Counted from the stretch's first letter, positions 1 to 11,312 are shown. The stretch is 56,609 bases of DNA from Rhodospirillales bacterium (GCA_025359905.1 JANYDF010000156.1:1-56609); one strand, 5' to 3'. Program-made: numbers and translations. Notes: generated from the letters alone by a model not told the origin.

Positions 1-1549
<1,549 letters not shown>

Positions 1550-1648
1550 CGGCGGTCCCCTTCTCCGGCCCGGTGCTGTGCGGCAGCGCCTGTGTCAGCC
1601 CGCGGCGGCAGTATCGCTTCGGCCATGCCGCATTGGCAACGCAAGCCG

Positions 1649-4600
1649 CTAGATATCCTGGCGCTCCAGCGCCGCCAGCGATGCCGCAGCACGTGCTTCC
1701 CACGCCCGCGCACCCTGACGCTGTGCGGCCGCCAGCGCCATCCGGAATTGCGCCACCGCCCCATCAAGGTCCGGCGGGTCGAGCGCCAGCAGCACCTCGC
1801 CGCGCAATCGCACGGTTTCGGCGGCGTACATGCCGCCCACATCGGCCTCCGCCGCCACCGCCGTGGCGGCCAGCGCCAGCGCCGCGTCCGTGCGGCCGAG
1901 CCGGGCCAGGGCGGTCGCCAGAATGGCTTGCAGATACGGCACCGCAAGGCGCACGCCGGTCATGGTGTAGATCGCCAGCTGCTGTTCGAGCAGCGCCGCC
2001 CCTTCGGCCAGATCGCCGCGCCCGATCAGTGCGGCGCCGCGCCACAATTCGCCGGTCAGCGTCCACAAATCCAGGCGGCTGGCGCTGGCCAGCGCGACGC
2101 CCTGCTGCATCCGCGCAATCGCTGCGTCCCAGCGCCCGGCATAGACCAGCGGCACGCCGCCCCACACCATCACATACGGCACCACGAAGGCGTGGCCGAG
2201 TTCGAGCACGAACGCCAGACAGGCGGCGCCCACCGCATCGGCCTCGGCCTCGCGGCCCTGAATCCACAGCGCATGACTGAGGAACATCATCGACAGCGCC
2301 TTCGGATCGACGGTGTAGGCCACCGCCAGGCCGCGATCCTGTGCTGTGTCGTACAGCGCGATGGCGCTGGTGGCCTCGCGTTCGGCGCGCCCCAGATCGC
2401 CCAGCGCGCCGCTGGTCGCGGCCAGTGCGGTGTGCGCCAGCAAACGCAACTGGCGGTCGCCGGAAGCCTCGGCGATCTCCTGCAAGCGGCCGGCCGCCGC
2501 CGCCCCGAAGCGGTTGCGGCGGCTGGAGATTTCGAACGCCCACACGCCCCAGATCACCGGGAACACCTGCGGATCGGCGATGCCGCCGGTCAATTCATAA
2601 GCGCGCGTGAACGATTGCTCGACCTCGGGCGCCGCGTAGCCGCGCAGCAGCATGTGCGCGGCGCCGTAACTGGCGCGCAACGCCAGTTCGCGGCCATGCC
2701 GCTCCATCGGGTCGCTCAGTTGCGCCAACTGCTCCAGGCCCTGGCGGAACTGGGTGATGGCTTCGGCCAGATCCATGCGCGCGTACGACCGCTGCCCGGC
2801 GTCGAGCCACGCCGCCACCGCGTCCGACCAATCCTCGGCCAGCGTCAGATGCTGGGCGCGAATTTCCGGGCCGTCCGCCGCCAGGTCCTGCCCCGCCGCG
2901 CCGGCCAGCGCCGCCGCCACCACGCGGTGCAGGCCGCGCCGCACCCGCATCAGCAGCGTGTCGTACGCGGTGTCGCGCACCAGCGCATGGCGGAACACGT
3001 AGCGTTCCTGCTGGCCGTCGCGTTCCAGCGCCACCAGGCCCGCCACCAGCAGTTGCGCCAGCCCGGCGCGCAACTGGCGCGGTTCGATCGGCGCCACCCG
3101 TTCCAGCAATGCCAAGCTGAACCGCCGCCCGATCACTGCGGCCACCTGCGCCACCGCCTTGCCGTCCGACATGCGGTCCAGACGCGCGGCCAGCGATTCC
3201 TGCAACGAGCCGGGGATCCGCCCGGCACCGGCCCCGCCGGGGTCCGACGTCTGCATTTCGACGGCGTTCTTGATCAATTCCTCGATGAACAGCGGCACGC
3301 CATCGGCGCGCTCGACAATGCCGGTCAGCACAGCGGGCGGCAGCAGCGCCGCGCCGGTGACGGCCAGCGCCAGCCCGGCGCTGTTGGCCGGATCGAGCCG
3401 CGACAGGGCGATCACGTCCGGGGCCAGCGGATCGAGCCAGCCGGCCGGGCTTTCGGCGCGCTGGGTGGCGATGCACAGCAGCTTCGTGCCGCGCAGCCGC
3501 GCCGCCAACCCAGTCACCGTCTCGCTGGTCGACGGGTCGGCCCATTGCGCGTCCTCCAGCACGATCAGCAGCGGCCGGCCGCCGAGCCACACCCGCAGCA
3601 GCGCGTGCAGCACGTCAAGCTGGCGTTCGCGGCGGCGCTGCGGGGTTTCGAGCAGGCGCGGATAGGCGGTGCCGAGATTGAGCGAGAACAGATCGGCCAG
3701 CAGCGGCACCGCGTCCTGCAACCCCAGCCCGGCGGCGGCGGCCAGCGCTTCGAGGCGGCGCAGCGTCGCTTCCGGCGTGGCGGTCCAGCCCAGCCGCAGC
3801 ATGCGGCGCAATTCGGTGGCCAGCGGATAGAACGCCGTGCCGCTGTGATTGGGCGAGCACGCCAGGATCAGCGTGCGCTTGCGGTCCGCCCGCACCCGGT
3901 CGCAGAAATCGCGCACCAGCCGGGATTTGCCGATGCCCGGCTCGCCGCTGATCAGCGCAATCGCGCTGCCGCCGCCGCGCGCCCGGTTCCACAGCATGTG
4001 CAGCCGGGCCAGTTCGTGGTCGCGGCCCACCGCCGCCAAACCGCCGCGCAGCCGGGCGGCGAAGCCCGAGCCGGGCAATTGCCGCTCGCCCTGCACCTGA
4101 AACACCCGCTCGTTGCGTTCCAGGCCACGGATTTCCACCGGCCCCAGATCGAGCAGATCGAAGCCGGGCGGCAGGCGGCGGCGGGTTTCCTCGGAGATCA
4201 GGATCGCGTTCGGCCCGGCGACGGCTTGCAGCTTGGCGGCCAGATTGGGCGTCAGTCCGCGCACCGCGGCGCGTTCGACCATGTTGCGGCCGACCAGATC
4301 GCCGACCACCACGCCGCCGGTGGCGATGCCGACCCGCACCGCCGCCGTCACCGCCACACCGGCCGAGTCGCGGCTGCCCAGCGTCACCATTGCGGCGACG
4401 ATGGCCAGCGCCGCGCGCACCGCCTGCGCGGGCGCATCCTCCAGCCCGCGCGGGTAGCCGAAATACACCAGCAGCGCGTCGCCGACGTAGCGCGCCACGA
4501 AGCCGCCATGGGCGCGCACGATGGCGGTGCAGGATTCCTGATAGCGCCGCAGCAGGTCTTCGAAGTCCTCGATATCCATCCGCTCGGACAGCGCCGTCGA

Positions 4601-4774
4601 GCCGACCAGATCGCAGAACAGCACGGTTAGCCGGCGGCGTTCCTGCGAGGCGAAACCCTGCAAGCCGGTGGCCGACAGCGGCGCGCCGCAGCGGCCGCAA
4701 AACCCCATCCCCTCCGGGTTGGCGAACGTACAATTGCCGCAGATTTGCGGTGGCGGAACGACGGCCAAACTCAT
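1649..4774 (-). CDS. Class III adenylate/guanylate cyclase with AAA ATPase and TPR-like repeats
   Basis: A 1041-residue signalling protein. Residues 12-30 form a double-zinc-ribbon-like segment (CGNC then CGRC). A class III cyclase domain follows, about 48-200: metal-binding Asp in FCDLVGST (D55) and in YVGDALLVYFG (D99), and the NLAAKL segment (N177). A STAND/AAA ATPase follows with Walker A GEPGIGKS (277-284) and a LIVLEDAQWAD Walker B. The remaining roughly 500 residues are alpha-helical repeats of TPR type. This is the common cyclase-AAA-TPR architecture. The arginine that normally stabilises the transition state (NxxxR) is lysine here (K181), so activity or nucleotide preference may be altered. 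The start has TAGGGG about 6 nt upstream. It ends 99 bp before the kinase gene; co-transcription with it is possible. Nucleotide product and link to T6SS are not shown by sequence. Confidence 0.85.
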   Translation of the reverse strand: MSLAVVPPPQICGNCTFANPEGMGFCGRCGAPLSATGLQGFASQERRRLTVLFCDLVGSTALSERMDIEDFEDLLRRYQESCTAIVRAHGGFVARYVGDALLVYFGYPRGLEDAPAQAVRAALAIVAAMVTLGSRDSAGVAVTAAVRVGIATGGVVVGDLVGRNMVERAAVRGLTPNLAAKLQAVAGPNAILISEETRRRLPPGFDLLDLGPVEIRGLERNERVFQVQGERQLPGSGFAARLRGGLAAVGRDHELARLHMLWNRARGGGSAIALISGEPGIGKSRLVRDFCDRVRADRKRTLILACSPNHSGTAFYPLATELRRMLRLGWTATPEATLRRLEALAAAAGLGLQDAVPLLADLFSLNLGTAYPRLLETPQRRRERQLDVLHALLRVWLGGRPLLIVLEDAQWADPSTSETVTGLAARLRGTKLLCIATQRAESPAGWLDPLAPDVIALSRLDPANSAGLALAVTGAALLPPAVLTGIVERADGVPLFIEELIKNAVEMQTSDPGGAGAGRIPGSLQESLAARLDRMSDGKAVAQVAAVIGRRFSLALLERVAPIEPRQLRAGLAQLLVAGLVALERDGQQERYVFRHALVRDTAYDTLLMRVRRGLHRVVAAALAGAAGQDLAADGPEIRAQHLTLAEDWSDAVAAWLDAGQRSYARMDLAEAITQFRQGLEQLAQLSDPMERHGRELALRASYGAAHMLLRGYAAPEVEQSFTRAYELTGGIADPQVFPVIWGVWAFEISSRRNRFGAAAAGRLQEIAEASGDRQLRLLAHTALAATSGALGDLGRAEREATSAIALYDTAQDRGLAVAYTVDPKALSMMFLSHALWIQGREAEADAVGAACLAFVLELGHAFVVPYVMVWGGVPLVYAGRWDAAIARMQQGVALASASRLDLWTLTGELWRGAALIGRGDLAEGAALLEQQLAIYTMTGVRLAVPYLQAILATALARLGRTDAALALAATAVAAEADVGGMYAAETVRLRGEVLLALDPPDLDGAVAQFRMALAAAQRQGARAWEARAAASLAALERQDI

Positions 4775-4839
4775 TGCAAGCCCCTACCCGCCCCCTGTTC
4801 GCCCCCGATTCGCCGCACTGCGTGCCGCCGTCCCGCCGG

Positions 4840-7800
4840 CTAAGCCGGACGCTGCCGCAGGCCGAGGAACGGATTGCTGCGCGCCGTCTCGGTCCAGATA
4901 CGGAAGCTCCCCAGTAAGCCCCGGTTGCTACTAGCCCGCCACAGTCCGCCCGTCTTGGCCAAGTGTAAACCTGGCATGACACTCAGCGACACCTCCAGCC
5001 CCTGCACGCAGGCCTGTTGCAGCCGGTAGTCCAGCCGCGAGACCCGCCAGCGCCCGCCCTGCGTGTTGCTGATCGGCGTGTTGCCGAGCAGCGACTTGCC
5101 GAGCAGCGGGCGGCCCAGCAGCCAGTCAATTTCGGCGAAATGCCGCGCCCCCGGTGCCCGCACCCGCGCCCCAAGCGGCTTGACGTCCAGCGTCAGCAGG
5201 CTGGCCCCGGTGGCGGACAGCACACACTCGCTGCCTTGCGCGCTTTTGAAGCGGCCGAGCCGGGTTTCGTCGCCGTACAGCACCTGACCGGCCGCCGCCA
5301 TGAGCCGCGAATCGACGATCCGCCGCGCCACGTAGCCATACGGGCCGGGCAGCGCGAACGGCTGGCTGCCGCCCAGGGCACCTGCGCTCAGCCGGGTGCA
5401 AGGCACCACCACCAGCAACTCGCGGAAACTCAGCCCGAACGGCGCGATATTCAGCCGCGCGTGGCGATGGCGCGCCAGCACGATCAGCACCGGGGCCTCG
5501 CCTTCCGGCGACAAGGCTTGCGGCGCCAGTTCCAGGCCCTCGGGCAGCAGCGCCCGCACCGACGCCACATCCAGGCTGATCGCCACCACCAGCGCATCGG
5601 TCAACGCCACGCCGTGCACCGTGTCCAGCACGTCTTCCAGCACCGATTGCGCCAGCGGCACCGCCTCGTTGCCGACGATATCGATGCTGCGGCTGGAAAT
5701 CGCACTGGCCGCCCCCAGCCCGCCCATCGCGGCCGCTTCGACGCAACCGGCGTTCATGCCGCTGCGCACCCAGTCGCCCGCCAGCCACAGATTGTCGAAC
5801 CCCGATTCGCCGGGCCGCAGCCGCGCTTCGGTGGAACCCGGCACGGTCTGCACGTAGCGTTCCGAGCCGCGCGTGTTGGCGCGGAAATACTGCGCCGCGA
5901 ACCGCTGCGCCCCGGTGCCGCCGCCCTCGCGGAACAGCGCGTCATAGTCCAGCGCGCCGCTTGGGTTGCTGACAGCGGGCCACGGATGCAAGGCGTTCCT
6001 GGCCAGCCAATCCTGCGCAATGCCGCGCGCAATGGCCGCTTCCCCGGCGATGCTGGCGCTGGCCCCCGTATCGGGCAACGCATCGGGCAACGTGCCGCAC
6101 AGATAGATCACCGCCTTGGGCTGCGCTGCGTCCGGCCACGCCTCACGCGCCAGCAGCCAGCTCATGCTGGCCCAGGTGTCGAGCGGCTCGGCGTAGGCGG
6201 TGGCGATGGTCTCGCCCGCCGTCCAGCCCATCGCCGCCAGATCGCGGTCCAGCCACAACTGCACGCCCAGCGTGGCGACGGTCTTGACCTTCTCGACCAT
6301 GGTGCGCCAGCGCGGCGCGGCGGCGATCAGCTCGCCGCAAATATCCGGCAATGCGCCCAGCGAGATGCCGAGCAGCACGTCGTCGAAATCCGCGCCGTGC
6401 TGCAACGTTATTATTTCGGCCAGCGGGCCATCCGCGTGCTCCAGCTCGGCCTCGCTGGCTTGCAGGGCCGCACCATCGGCCAACTGATCGAACAGCGGCG
6501 CGCTGGGCCAGCTATCGAGACCTTTGACGTCGACCAGCGGCCGATATTGCCCCAGCGGGCGGGCCTGACGCGCCAGTTCGATGCCGCCGATCGCGCTGCC
6601 GTCCGGCGCGAGGCGCAACTGGCGCACCCGGTGGAAGAATTCGAAGCGCACGCCGCGCCGGTGCAGCACCTGGTACAGCGGGCCGAAAATCGTGTCGCCC
6701 ATGCCGGACTGCATCGCCCAGAAGAACGCCCCCCGGTAGGTCAGCATCAGCCGCAGCACGCCATGCGTGGTGGTGCCAGCCGCCAGCGACGGCTTGGCGG
6801 TGTCGCCGCCGGCGAAGCCGAACACGTAGTCGTAAGTGGCGCGCACCAGCGAGGAATTCACCGCGTCCTGGCTGGCGCCATGCTTGGCCAGCCAGTCGCG
6901 CCATTCCATGTGATCGGCGGCGGCAAAACCACGAAACACCAGCCGGTCGGCGATCATGCCGATCATGGTGGCCAGCGCCAGTTCGATGGCCTGCACCACC
7001 AGACGCTGGCTGGGCTCGGCCGGCGCGCCGGGCGTGGCTGGCGCGTTAGGCTCGGCTGGCGCGCTGGGCTCGGCTGGCGCGCTGGGCGTGGCGATGCCCC
7101 GCGCCCGCTGCACGGCGCGCGCCAGCCCGGCCAAAGCGCGCAATTGCAGATGGCGATGCGCCCCAGGCTGTACCGCATGGGCGGCCACCGCACGGGCCGC
7201 GCCGATCACGCCGCCCTGCCCCACAGCATCGCGGGCCGCATCGCCGGGCGCATCCCCGGGCACATGCCCGGCCGCCTTGGCGGCCGCCGTGGCAGCCCGC
7301 GCCCAGGCGCTGGTTTGCACCGGATGGTCTTGCAGTTCGCTCTGCAATTCGGGATGCGCGCGGGCCAGCAGCGTGGTGATCAGGTCGACCAGCAGCGGCA
7401 GATATTCCAGCGGATTGAGCGGCACCATCGGCTCGCCCATGCCCGGAGCATTGGGTCCGCGCGGCAGCGCCATGGTGTTGCTGTGCCAGGTGCTGCCCAG
7501 ATTGTCCTCGATGGTGACGATGCGGTGCGGCTTGAATGCGTCGTCGAAGCTGGCCAGCGGGGTGCCGGGCTGGCGGCCAAGTTCGGCGTACAGGCTGCGC
7601 ATCATGCGGAAGGCGTTTTCGTAGAACCCAGCCCAAATATGCAGCCCGTGTTCCTCGATCCGCTGGCCGCGTGCGGCATTGCGCCCGCTGGCGCCCTTGC
7701 CGCCGAGCCGCCAGCCGGTTTGGTAGACGGTGATCTCATACATCTCCTGCCAGTCTTTCTCCTGGGTCAGCGCCCACACCGCCGTCAGCGCCCCGACGCC

Positions 7801-8802
7801 GCCGCCGAGCACCGCGATGCGGCGGCGGCGCGGCTTGGCCCAGCGAATGCTGCCCTCGGGCGCCACCGGCGCCGGGGCATCAGGCGGGGGGGCATCGGGC
7901 GGCGCTTCGCGCAGGCAGCCGCGCGGCAGCGGCGGCGTGATGCGCCAGTGGCTTTGCATCTCGAATGCGGCAGGCAGCGCGGCCAGGCCCGCGGCGGCGA
8001 AATGGCCGCCGGCGAAGTGTGGCACCGCATCGGGGGCAAATCGGATATCGGCTTTCAGCGGCACGATGCGGCGGAATTCATGGGTGCGGAACGACAGCAC
8101 CGAGCCGATTTCCACGCCCTTCGCCGGCTCGGCCAGCAAAGGTTGATCGAGCAGGCGTTGCACCGCCGCCCAGGCCGGGAAATGATGTGGCGGGCCGCCT
8201 GGTCCGGCGGCGCTGAATGCCGCCTCGGCGACGAAATTGCCGTCCCTGTCATGCACGGCGTAGCCGGTCTGGCTCACCGCGATGCGCGCCAGGGTCTTGG
8301 CGTAGCCGTAGCCGAACACGCCGGCCAGCACCGGGGCCAACCGGTCGAGCCACAGGCGCGGCATGTAGGCGAACGGTCCCTGGTAGCGATATCGCGGGTC
8401 TTGCGCTTCGACATCGGGAATGGCGAACACCGCCTCGTCGTAATGCCAGCCGGGCAACGGCCAGATATTGGCGCGCACATCGGATTGCACGCCGAAGAAC
8501 AGCACCACCGGGTGCAGCCCGTCCGCATCGGCGGTGGCCAGCGACAAATTGCCCGGCAGCATCTGCCGCACCGCCTCGGACGGCAGGCGCAACACCACCA
8601 CCCGGCTGCGATAGACGCCCTGGCCGTAAACCGGCGCGGCGGGCCACGCCACGCCGGCAATCCCCCAGTCCTGATCGAGCAAGCCGCCGCCATCGGCCGC
8701 CGCGCGGGCGGCGGTGCGGTGGCGGGCGAGCGCATCGAGCCGGGCGGCGGCGTTATGCGCGATCCACGGGACCACCTTGAACAGATCGGAGACGCTGGGC
8801 AT
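4840..8802 (-). CDS. Giant fusion: acetoacetate-decarboxylase-like / FAD-NAD(P) oxidoreductase / acetoacetate-decarboxylase-like
   Basis: A 1320-residue protein with three parts. Residues about 20-300 have the pattern of the acetoacetate decarboxylase-like beta-cone fold (a VYRSRVVVLRLP start, an LP-G-L stretch, then a beta-rich body). At about 328 a Rossmann dinucleotide motif begins (IAVLGGGVGALTA), followed by an amine-oxidase/phytoene-desaturase-like body with GWRLGGKG and EEHGLHIW and a late GLWLAGDW-type FAD signature. From about 1050 to the end a second decarboxylase-like module appears (LVVAISLDVASVRALLPEGL). The start at 8802 has GCGAGG 7 nt upstream. A proline/alanine-rich SAPAEP repeat lies within the oxidoreductase part near residues 570-590. 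No signal peptide is seen. Substrate and pathway are unknown; a ketoacid or polyketide-like substrate would fit both families but is speculation. Confidence 0.7.
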   Translation of the reverse strand: MPSVSDLFKVVPWIAHNAAARLDALARHRTAARAAADGGGLLDQDWGIAGVAWPAAPVYGQGVYRSRVVVLRLPSEAVRQMLPGNLSLATADADGLHPVVLFFGVQSDVRANIWPLPGWHYDEAVFAIPDVEAQDPRYRYQGPFAYMPRLWLDRLAPVLAGVFGYGYAKTLARIAVSQTGYAVHDRDGNFVAEAAFSAAGPGGPPHHFPAWAAVQRLLDQPLLAEPAKGVEIGSVLSFRTHEFRRIVPLKADIRFAPDAVPHFAGGHFAAAGLAALPAAFEMQSHWRITPPLPRGCLREAPPDAPPPDAPAPVAPEGSIRWAKPRRRRIAVLGGGVGALTAVWALTQEKDWQEMYEITVYQTGWRLGGKGASGRNAARGQRIEEHGLHIWAGFYENAFRMMRSLYAELGRQPGTPLASFDDAFKPHRIVTIEDNLGSTWHSNTMALPRGPNAPGMGEPMVPLNPLEYLPLLVDLITTLLARAHPELQSELQDHPVQTSAWARAATAAAKAAGHVPGDAPGDAARDAVGQGGVIGAARAVAAHAVQPGAHRHLQLRALAGLARAVQRARGIATPSAPAEPSAPAEPNAPATPGAPAEPSQRLVVQAIELALATMIGMIADRLVFRGFAAADHMEWRDWLAKHGASQDAVNSSLVRATYDYVFGFAGGDTAKPSLAAGTTTHGVLRLMLTYRGAFFWAMQSGMGDTIFGPLYQVLHRRGVRFEFFHRVRQLRLAPDGSAIGGIELARQARPLGQYRPLVDVKGLDSWPSAPLFDQLADGAALQASEAELEHADGPLAEIITLQHGADFDDVLLGISLGALPDICGELIAAAPRWRTMVEKVKTVATLGVQLWLDRDLAAMGWTAGETIATAYAEPLDTWASMSWLLAREAWPDAAQPKAVIYLCGTLPDALPDTGASASIAGEAAIARGIAQDWLARNALHPWPAVSNPSGALDYDALFREGGGTGAQRFAAQYFRANTRGSERYVQTVPGSTEARLRPGESGFDNLWLAGDWVRSGMNAGCVEAAAMGGLGAASAISSRSIDIVGNEAVPLAQSVLEDVLDTVHGVALTDALVVAISLDVASVRALLPEGLELAPQALSPEGEAPVLIVLARHRHARLNIAPFGLSFRELLVVVPCTRLSAGALGGSQPFALPGPYGYVARRIVDSRLMAAAGQVLYGDETRLGRFKSAQGSECVLSATGASLLTLDVKPLGARVRAPGARHFAEIDWLLGRPLLGKSLLGNTPISNTQGGRWRVSRLDYRLQQACVQGLEVSLSVMPGLHLAKTGGLWRASSNRGLLGSFRIWTETARSNPFLGLRQRPA

Positions 8803-8916
8803 GGATCGGCCTCGCTGAACGGCGGCGCACTGGCTCCGTTGTAGCCGGGCAGACGAGCCGCCGCCAGAACGAGGCGGCGCCTGTTTACGGCCCGGCGGCT
8901 GTGGAATTTGGTAGGA

Positions 8917-10014
8917 TCAGCCGCCCGAGGCGCCGATCCGGTCGAGAATTTCCCCAATTGCCGCAAGCACTTCGCTGCGTTGGTGGCTGGCGGCGGCGGG
9001 TAGGCTCAGCGACACCGCGCCGCCGCGCACAGCGCGTTCGCCGCGCGCGATCACCGCGCCATCGGGGCCGCGCACGGTATGTTCGCGCGGTCTGGCGCGC
9101 TTGGCGCGGACATCCTGCGCCGCCGCCGCCAAGCGCCGCGCCACCAGGGCGGCGGATAACGCTGGCAACTGGCGTTCGCGCAATCCGGCTTGCTCGGCGG
9201 CGAGTTCGCCTGCCTGGGCGATGATGCGGCCCTGCTTGTCCGCCACCCGCAGCAGCGGGGCGAGCAGCGCGCCATGGCTGATGCCGATGGCGTGCGGCGA
9301 GCCGAACGCCGCCACCACGCCGGCGGGCAGTTTGGCCAATTCCAGATAGCGGCTCATCCAGCTTTTGCTGACCTCCAGCCGTTCGACCATGCGTTGCTGA
9401 CTGCCGCCATAGTAACGTTCGATGGCGCGCGCGTAATCGGTCGCCCGTTCGTAGTCTGAGAGATCGCGGCGGTTGCGGTTTTCCAGATCGGCGAGGCGGA
9501 AGGCCTCCTCATCGGTCAGTTCGCGCGGTTCGACCAGCAAGCGGAATTCGGGGAAATTATTGGCGCGCAGCCAGGATACTGTCCAATGCCTGCGCGCGCC
9601 GCAGATCACTTCATAGGCATGTTCGGCGCCGCCGGTGATGCGGCGCACGATGGCGGGCACTTCCTGCTTGCCCTGGGCGCGGAAGCTTTCGATCAGATCG
9701 GCGCAATTTTCGGGCGTCAACGCCGCGTAATCGCGGTTATGGCCGTCCCAGATGCGGCAGCGCGCCGGATCGACGAATTCCTGCACCCGCGTCAGCGACG
9801 CCCCGGCGGCCAACTCGGCCAGACGGTTCTCGCGCGCCCCCAGTATGCCGGTGCGCGGCGGCAGGCGGGTGGCCGGACGGGTGGCCGGATGGGGGGCCGG
9901 ATGGGGGGCGGCCTCGCCACTCGCGTTGGCATTGGCGTTGGCATTGGCCTTTGCCCCGGCACTGGCACTGGCACTGGCGACGAGATCGGCGAACCCGCGA
10001 TTGCCATGCGCCAT
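8917..10014 (-). CDS. parB: ParB/RepB/Spo0J-family partition protein
   Basis: Partition protein expected to bind parS DNA and load a CTP-dependent clamp for plasmid or chromosome segregation. 365 residues: a low-complexity N-terminal region rich in Ala-Asn dipeptides and Pro (20-55), a CTPase-type ParB domain with GARRH (139-143, the C-motif 2 arginines) and ENRNRRDLS (178-186, C-motif 3), then a helix-turn-helix region around 205-235 (RMVERLEVSKSWMSRYLELAKLP, shown here as its start and end). It lies 57 bp downstream of parA, in the order parA-parB. The divergent N terminus and neighbouring repA argue for a plasmid-class rather than chromosomal ParB. The window also holds smc, so the chromosomal parABS should exist elsewhere. 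Confidence 0.88.
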   Translation of the reverse strand: MAHGNRGFADLVASASASAGAKANANANANASGEAAPHPAPHPATRPATRLPPRTGILGARENRLAELAAGASLTRVQEFVDPARCRIWDGHNRDYAALTPENCADLIESFRAQGKQEVPAIVRRITGGAEHAYEVICGARRHWTVSWLRANNFPEFRLLVEPRELTDEEAFRLADLENRNRRDLSDYERATDYARAIERYYGGSQQRMVERLEVSKSWMSRYLELAKLPAGVVAAFGSPHAIGISHGALLAPLLRVADKQGRIIAQAGELAAEQAGLRERQLPALSAALVARRLAAAAQDVRAKRARPREHTVRGPDGAVIARGERAVRGGAVSLSLPAAASHQRSEVLAAIGEILDRIGASGG

Positions 10015-10053
10015 TTTCCGAATTCCTCAATGTTTTGCGTCGGTTAATGTCGA

Positions 10054-10069
10054 GTTGCAGGCCTGCAAC
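10054..10069. promoter_or_regulatory. parS: Candidate parS centromere: 16-bp perfect palindrome
   Basis: GTTGCAGGCCTGCAAC reads identically on both strands and sits in the 57-bp gap between the parA stop and the parB start. The 16-bp length and the GTT...AAC ends match the layout of parS sites of RepABC-type plasmids, although inner positions differ from that consensus. A second identical copy was not seen in the window. It could instead be a short hairpin with a GGCC loop. Confidence 0.5.
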
Positions 10070-10071
10070 CG

Positions 10072-11256
10072 CTAAATCACGCCCTCGCCGCGCAGCCGCT
10101 CGGCATGGCTCGGCCAGGTCAGGCGGATTTGCGTCTCAACCTCGGCGTTGACCCCGTTCAGGTAGGTCAGGCAGCGCTGATAGGTCTCCCGCGAGGTCAC
10201 CGGCTGTTCCAGTTCGTAGACCGTCATCAGCCGGGCGGACGCATTGTCGATCTCGGCACTGTCCTTCAGCACGGTGCGCAACAGCAGATCGCCGAACAGC
10301 GTGCGCATCAGCCCGAGCAATTCGCGCTGCATGGATTTCTGCTCGTCGGCCCGGGTGGCCAGCAGCCGCATCCAGCGCAGATCGACCGGCAGGCCACGCT
10401 CCTGCAACGCGCCCATGGTTTCGTACAGCATGGCCAGAAACGAGGTGGTCGAGGTGAAATCCACCACCGTGGGCGGGATCGGCACCAGCAGCGCATTGGC
10501 GGCGCGCATCACCGACAGCGAGATGGTGCCCAGGGCAGGGGGCGGATCGAGGATAATGACGTCGAAATGCTCGGCAATCGAGGCGATGCCCTCGGACAGC
10601 CGGTTGAGCAGCGCCGGTTCGGCGCGCGCCACCCGGGCGGCCAGTTCGTATTCGGCCGAGTAGAGTTTCAGGTTGGCCGGCACCAGATACAGCCCATCCC
10701 AATGCGTCTCGCGCACCGCGTAGGCCAGGCTGCGCATCTCGGCATTGCGGATGAACGGATACAGCGTGTCGTCCTCGGCGATATCCAGATCGGGCACATA
10801 GCCGAACATCGTGGTCGACGAGCCCTGGCTGTCGCAGTCGATCAGGCAGACGCGGTAGCCCTTGATCGCCAGATATTGCGCCAGATGGGTGGAGACGGTG
10901 GACTTGCCGACGCCGCCCTTAAAGTTCTGCACTGCGATGACCGACACCGGATCGCGCGCGTCACGCCACGGGCGGGTGGCGAACACCGCACGCATCTGGT
11001 TGATCTCGGCCAGCGAATAGCCGATCCGCCGCCCCGACGCGGTGCGCTCGACGGTCGGCAGGCGGCCGTCTTTCTCGGCATCGCGGATCGCCGCCTGGGT
11101 ACGGCCGGCCAGTTCGGCGGTGCGGGTGATGGAAAAGCGCGGCGCGCTGCGGGCCGGCGGCGGTTCACCCGCACCACCCGAACGCAGCGAGGTCAGCACA
11201 TCGAGCGAGCGGGTATACAGGCTGGCGATGGCGTCGATGCTGGCGGACTTGTCCAT
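10072..11256 (-). CDS. parA: ParA-family partition ATPase (type Ia, N-terminal HTH)
   Basis: Deviant-Walker partition ATPase, 394 residues. Residues 40-95 form a MerR-like DNA-binding segment (ITRTAELAGRTQAAIRDAEK and following), typical of plasmid type Ia ParA/RepA proteins that repress their own promoter. The Walker A motif KGGVGKST is at 113-120, LIDCDSQGSST carries the A' aspartate, and IILDPPPALG the Walker B. Length fits plasmid type Ia ParA (about 390-400) and is longer than chromosomal Soj (about 260). Start at 11256, followed downstream by parB in the same direction. Palindromes at 11313-11343, upstream of the start, are candidate operators for autorepression. Confidence 0.92.
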   Translation of the reverse strand: MDKSASIDAIASLYTRSLDVLTSLRSGGAGEPPPARSAPRFSITRTAELAGRTQAAIRDAEKDGRLPTVERTASGRRIGYSLAEINQMRAVFATRPWRDARDPVSVIAVQNFKGGVGKSTVSTHLAQYLAIKGYRVCLIDCDSQGSSTTMFGYVPDLDIAEDDTLYPFIRNAEMRSLAYAVRETHWDGLYLVPANLKLYSAEYELAARVARAEPALLNRLSEGIASIAEHFDVIILDPPPALGTISLSVMRAANALLVPIPPTVVDFTSTTSFLAMLYETMGALQERGLPVDLRWMRLLATRADEQKSMQRELLGLMRTLFGDLLLRTVLKDSAEIDNASARLMTVYELEQPVTSRETYQRCLTYLNGVNAEVETQIRLTWPSHAERLRGEGVI

Positions 11257-11312
11257 CGGGCGCTCCGATAGGGCAGCGGCGTTTGCCCGGTTGCGCCGTC
11301 AGCTATCACAAG

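Noticed and set aside
5017-8844. A plus-strand open frame of about 3.8 kb antisense to the oxidoreductase fusion
   Set aside because: Same Arg/Gln/His-rich shadow pattern; no motif, and the minus strand shows a Rossmann motif and coherent domains.
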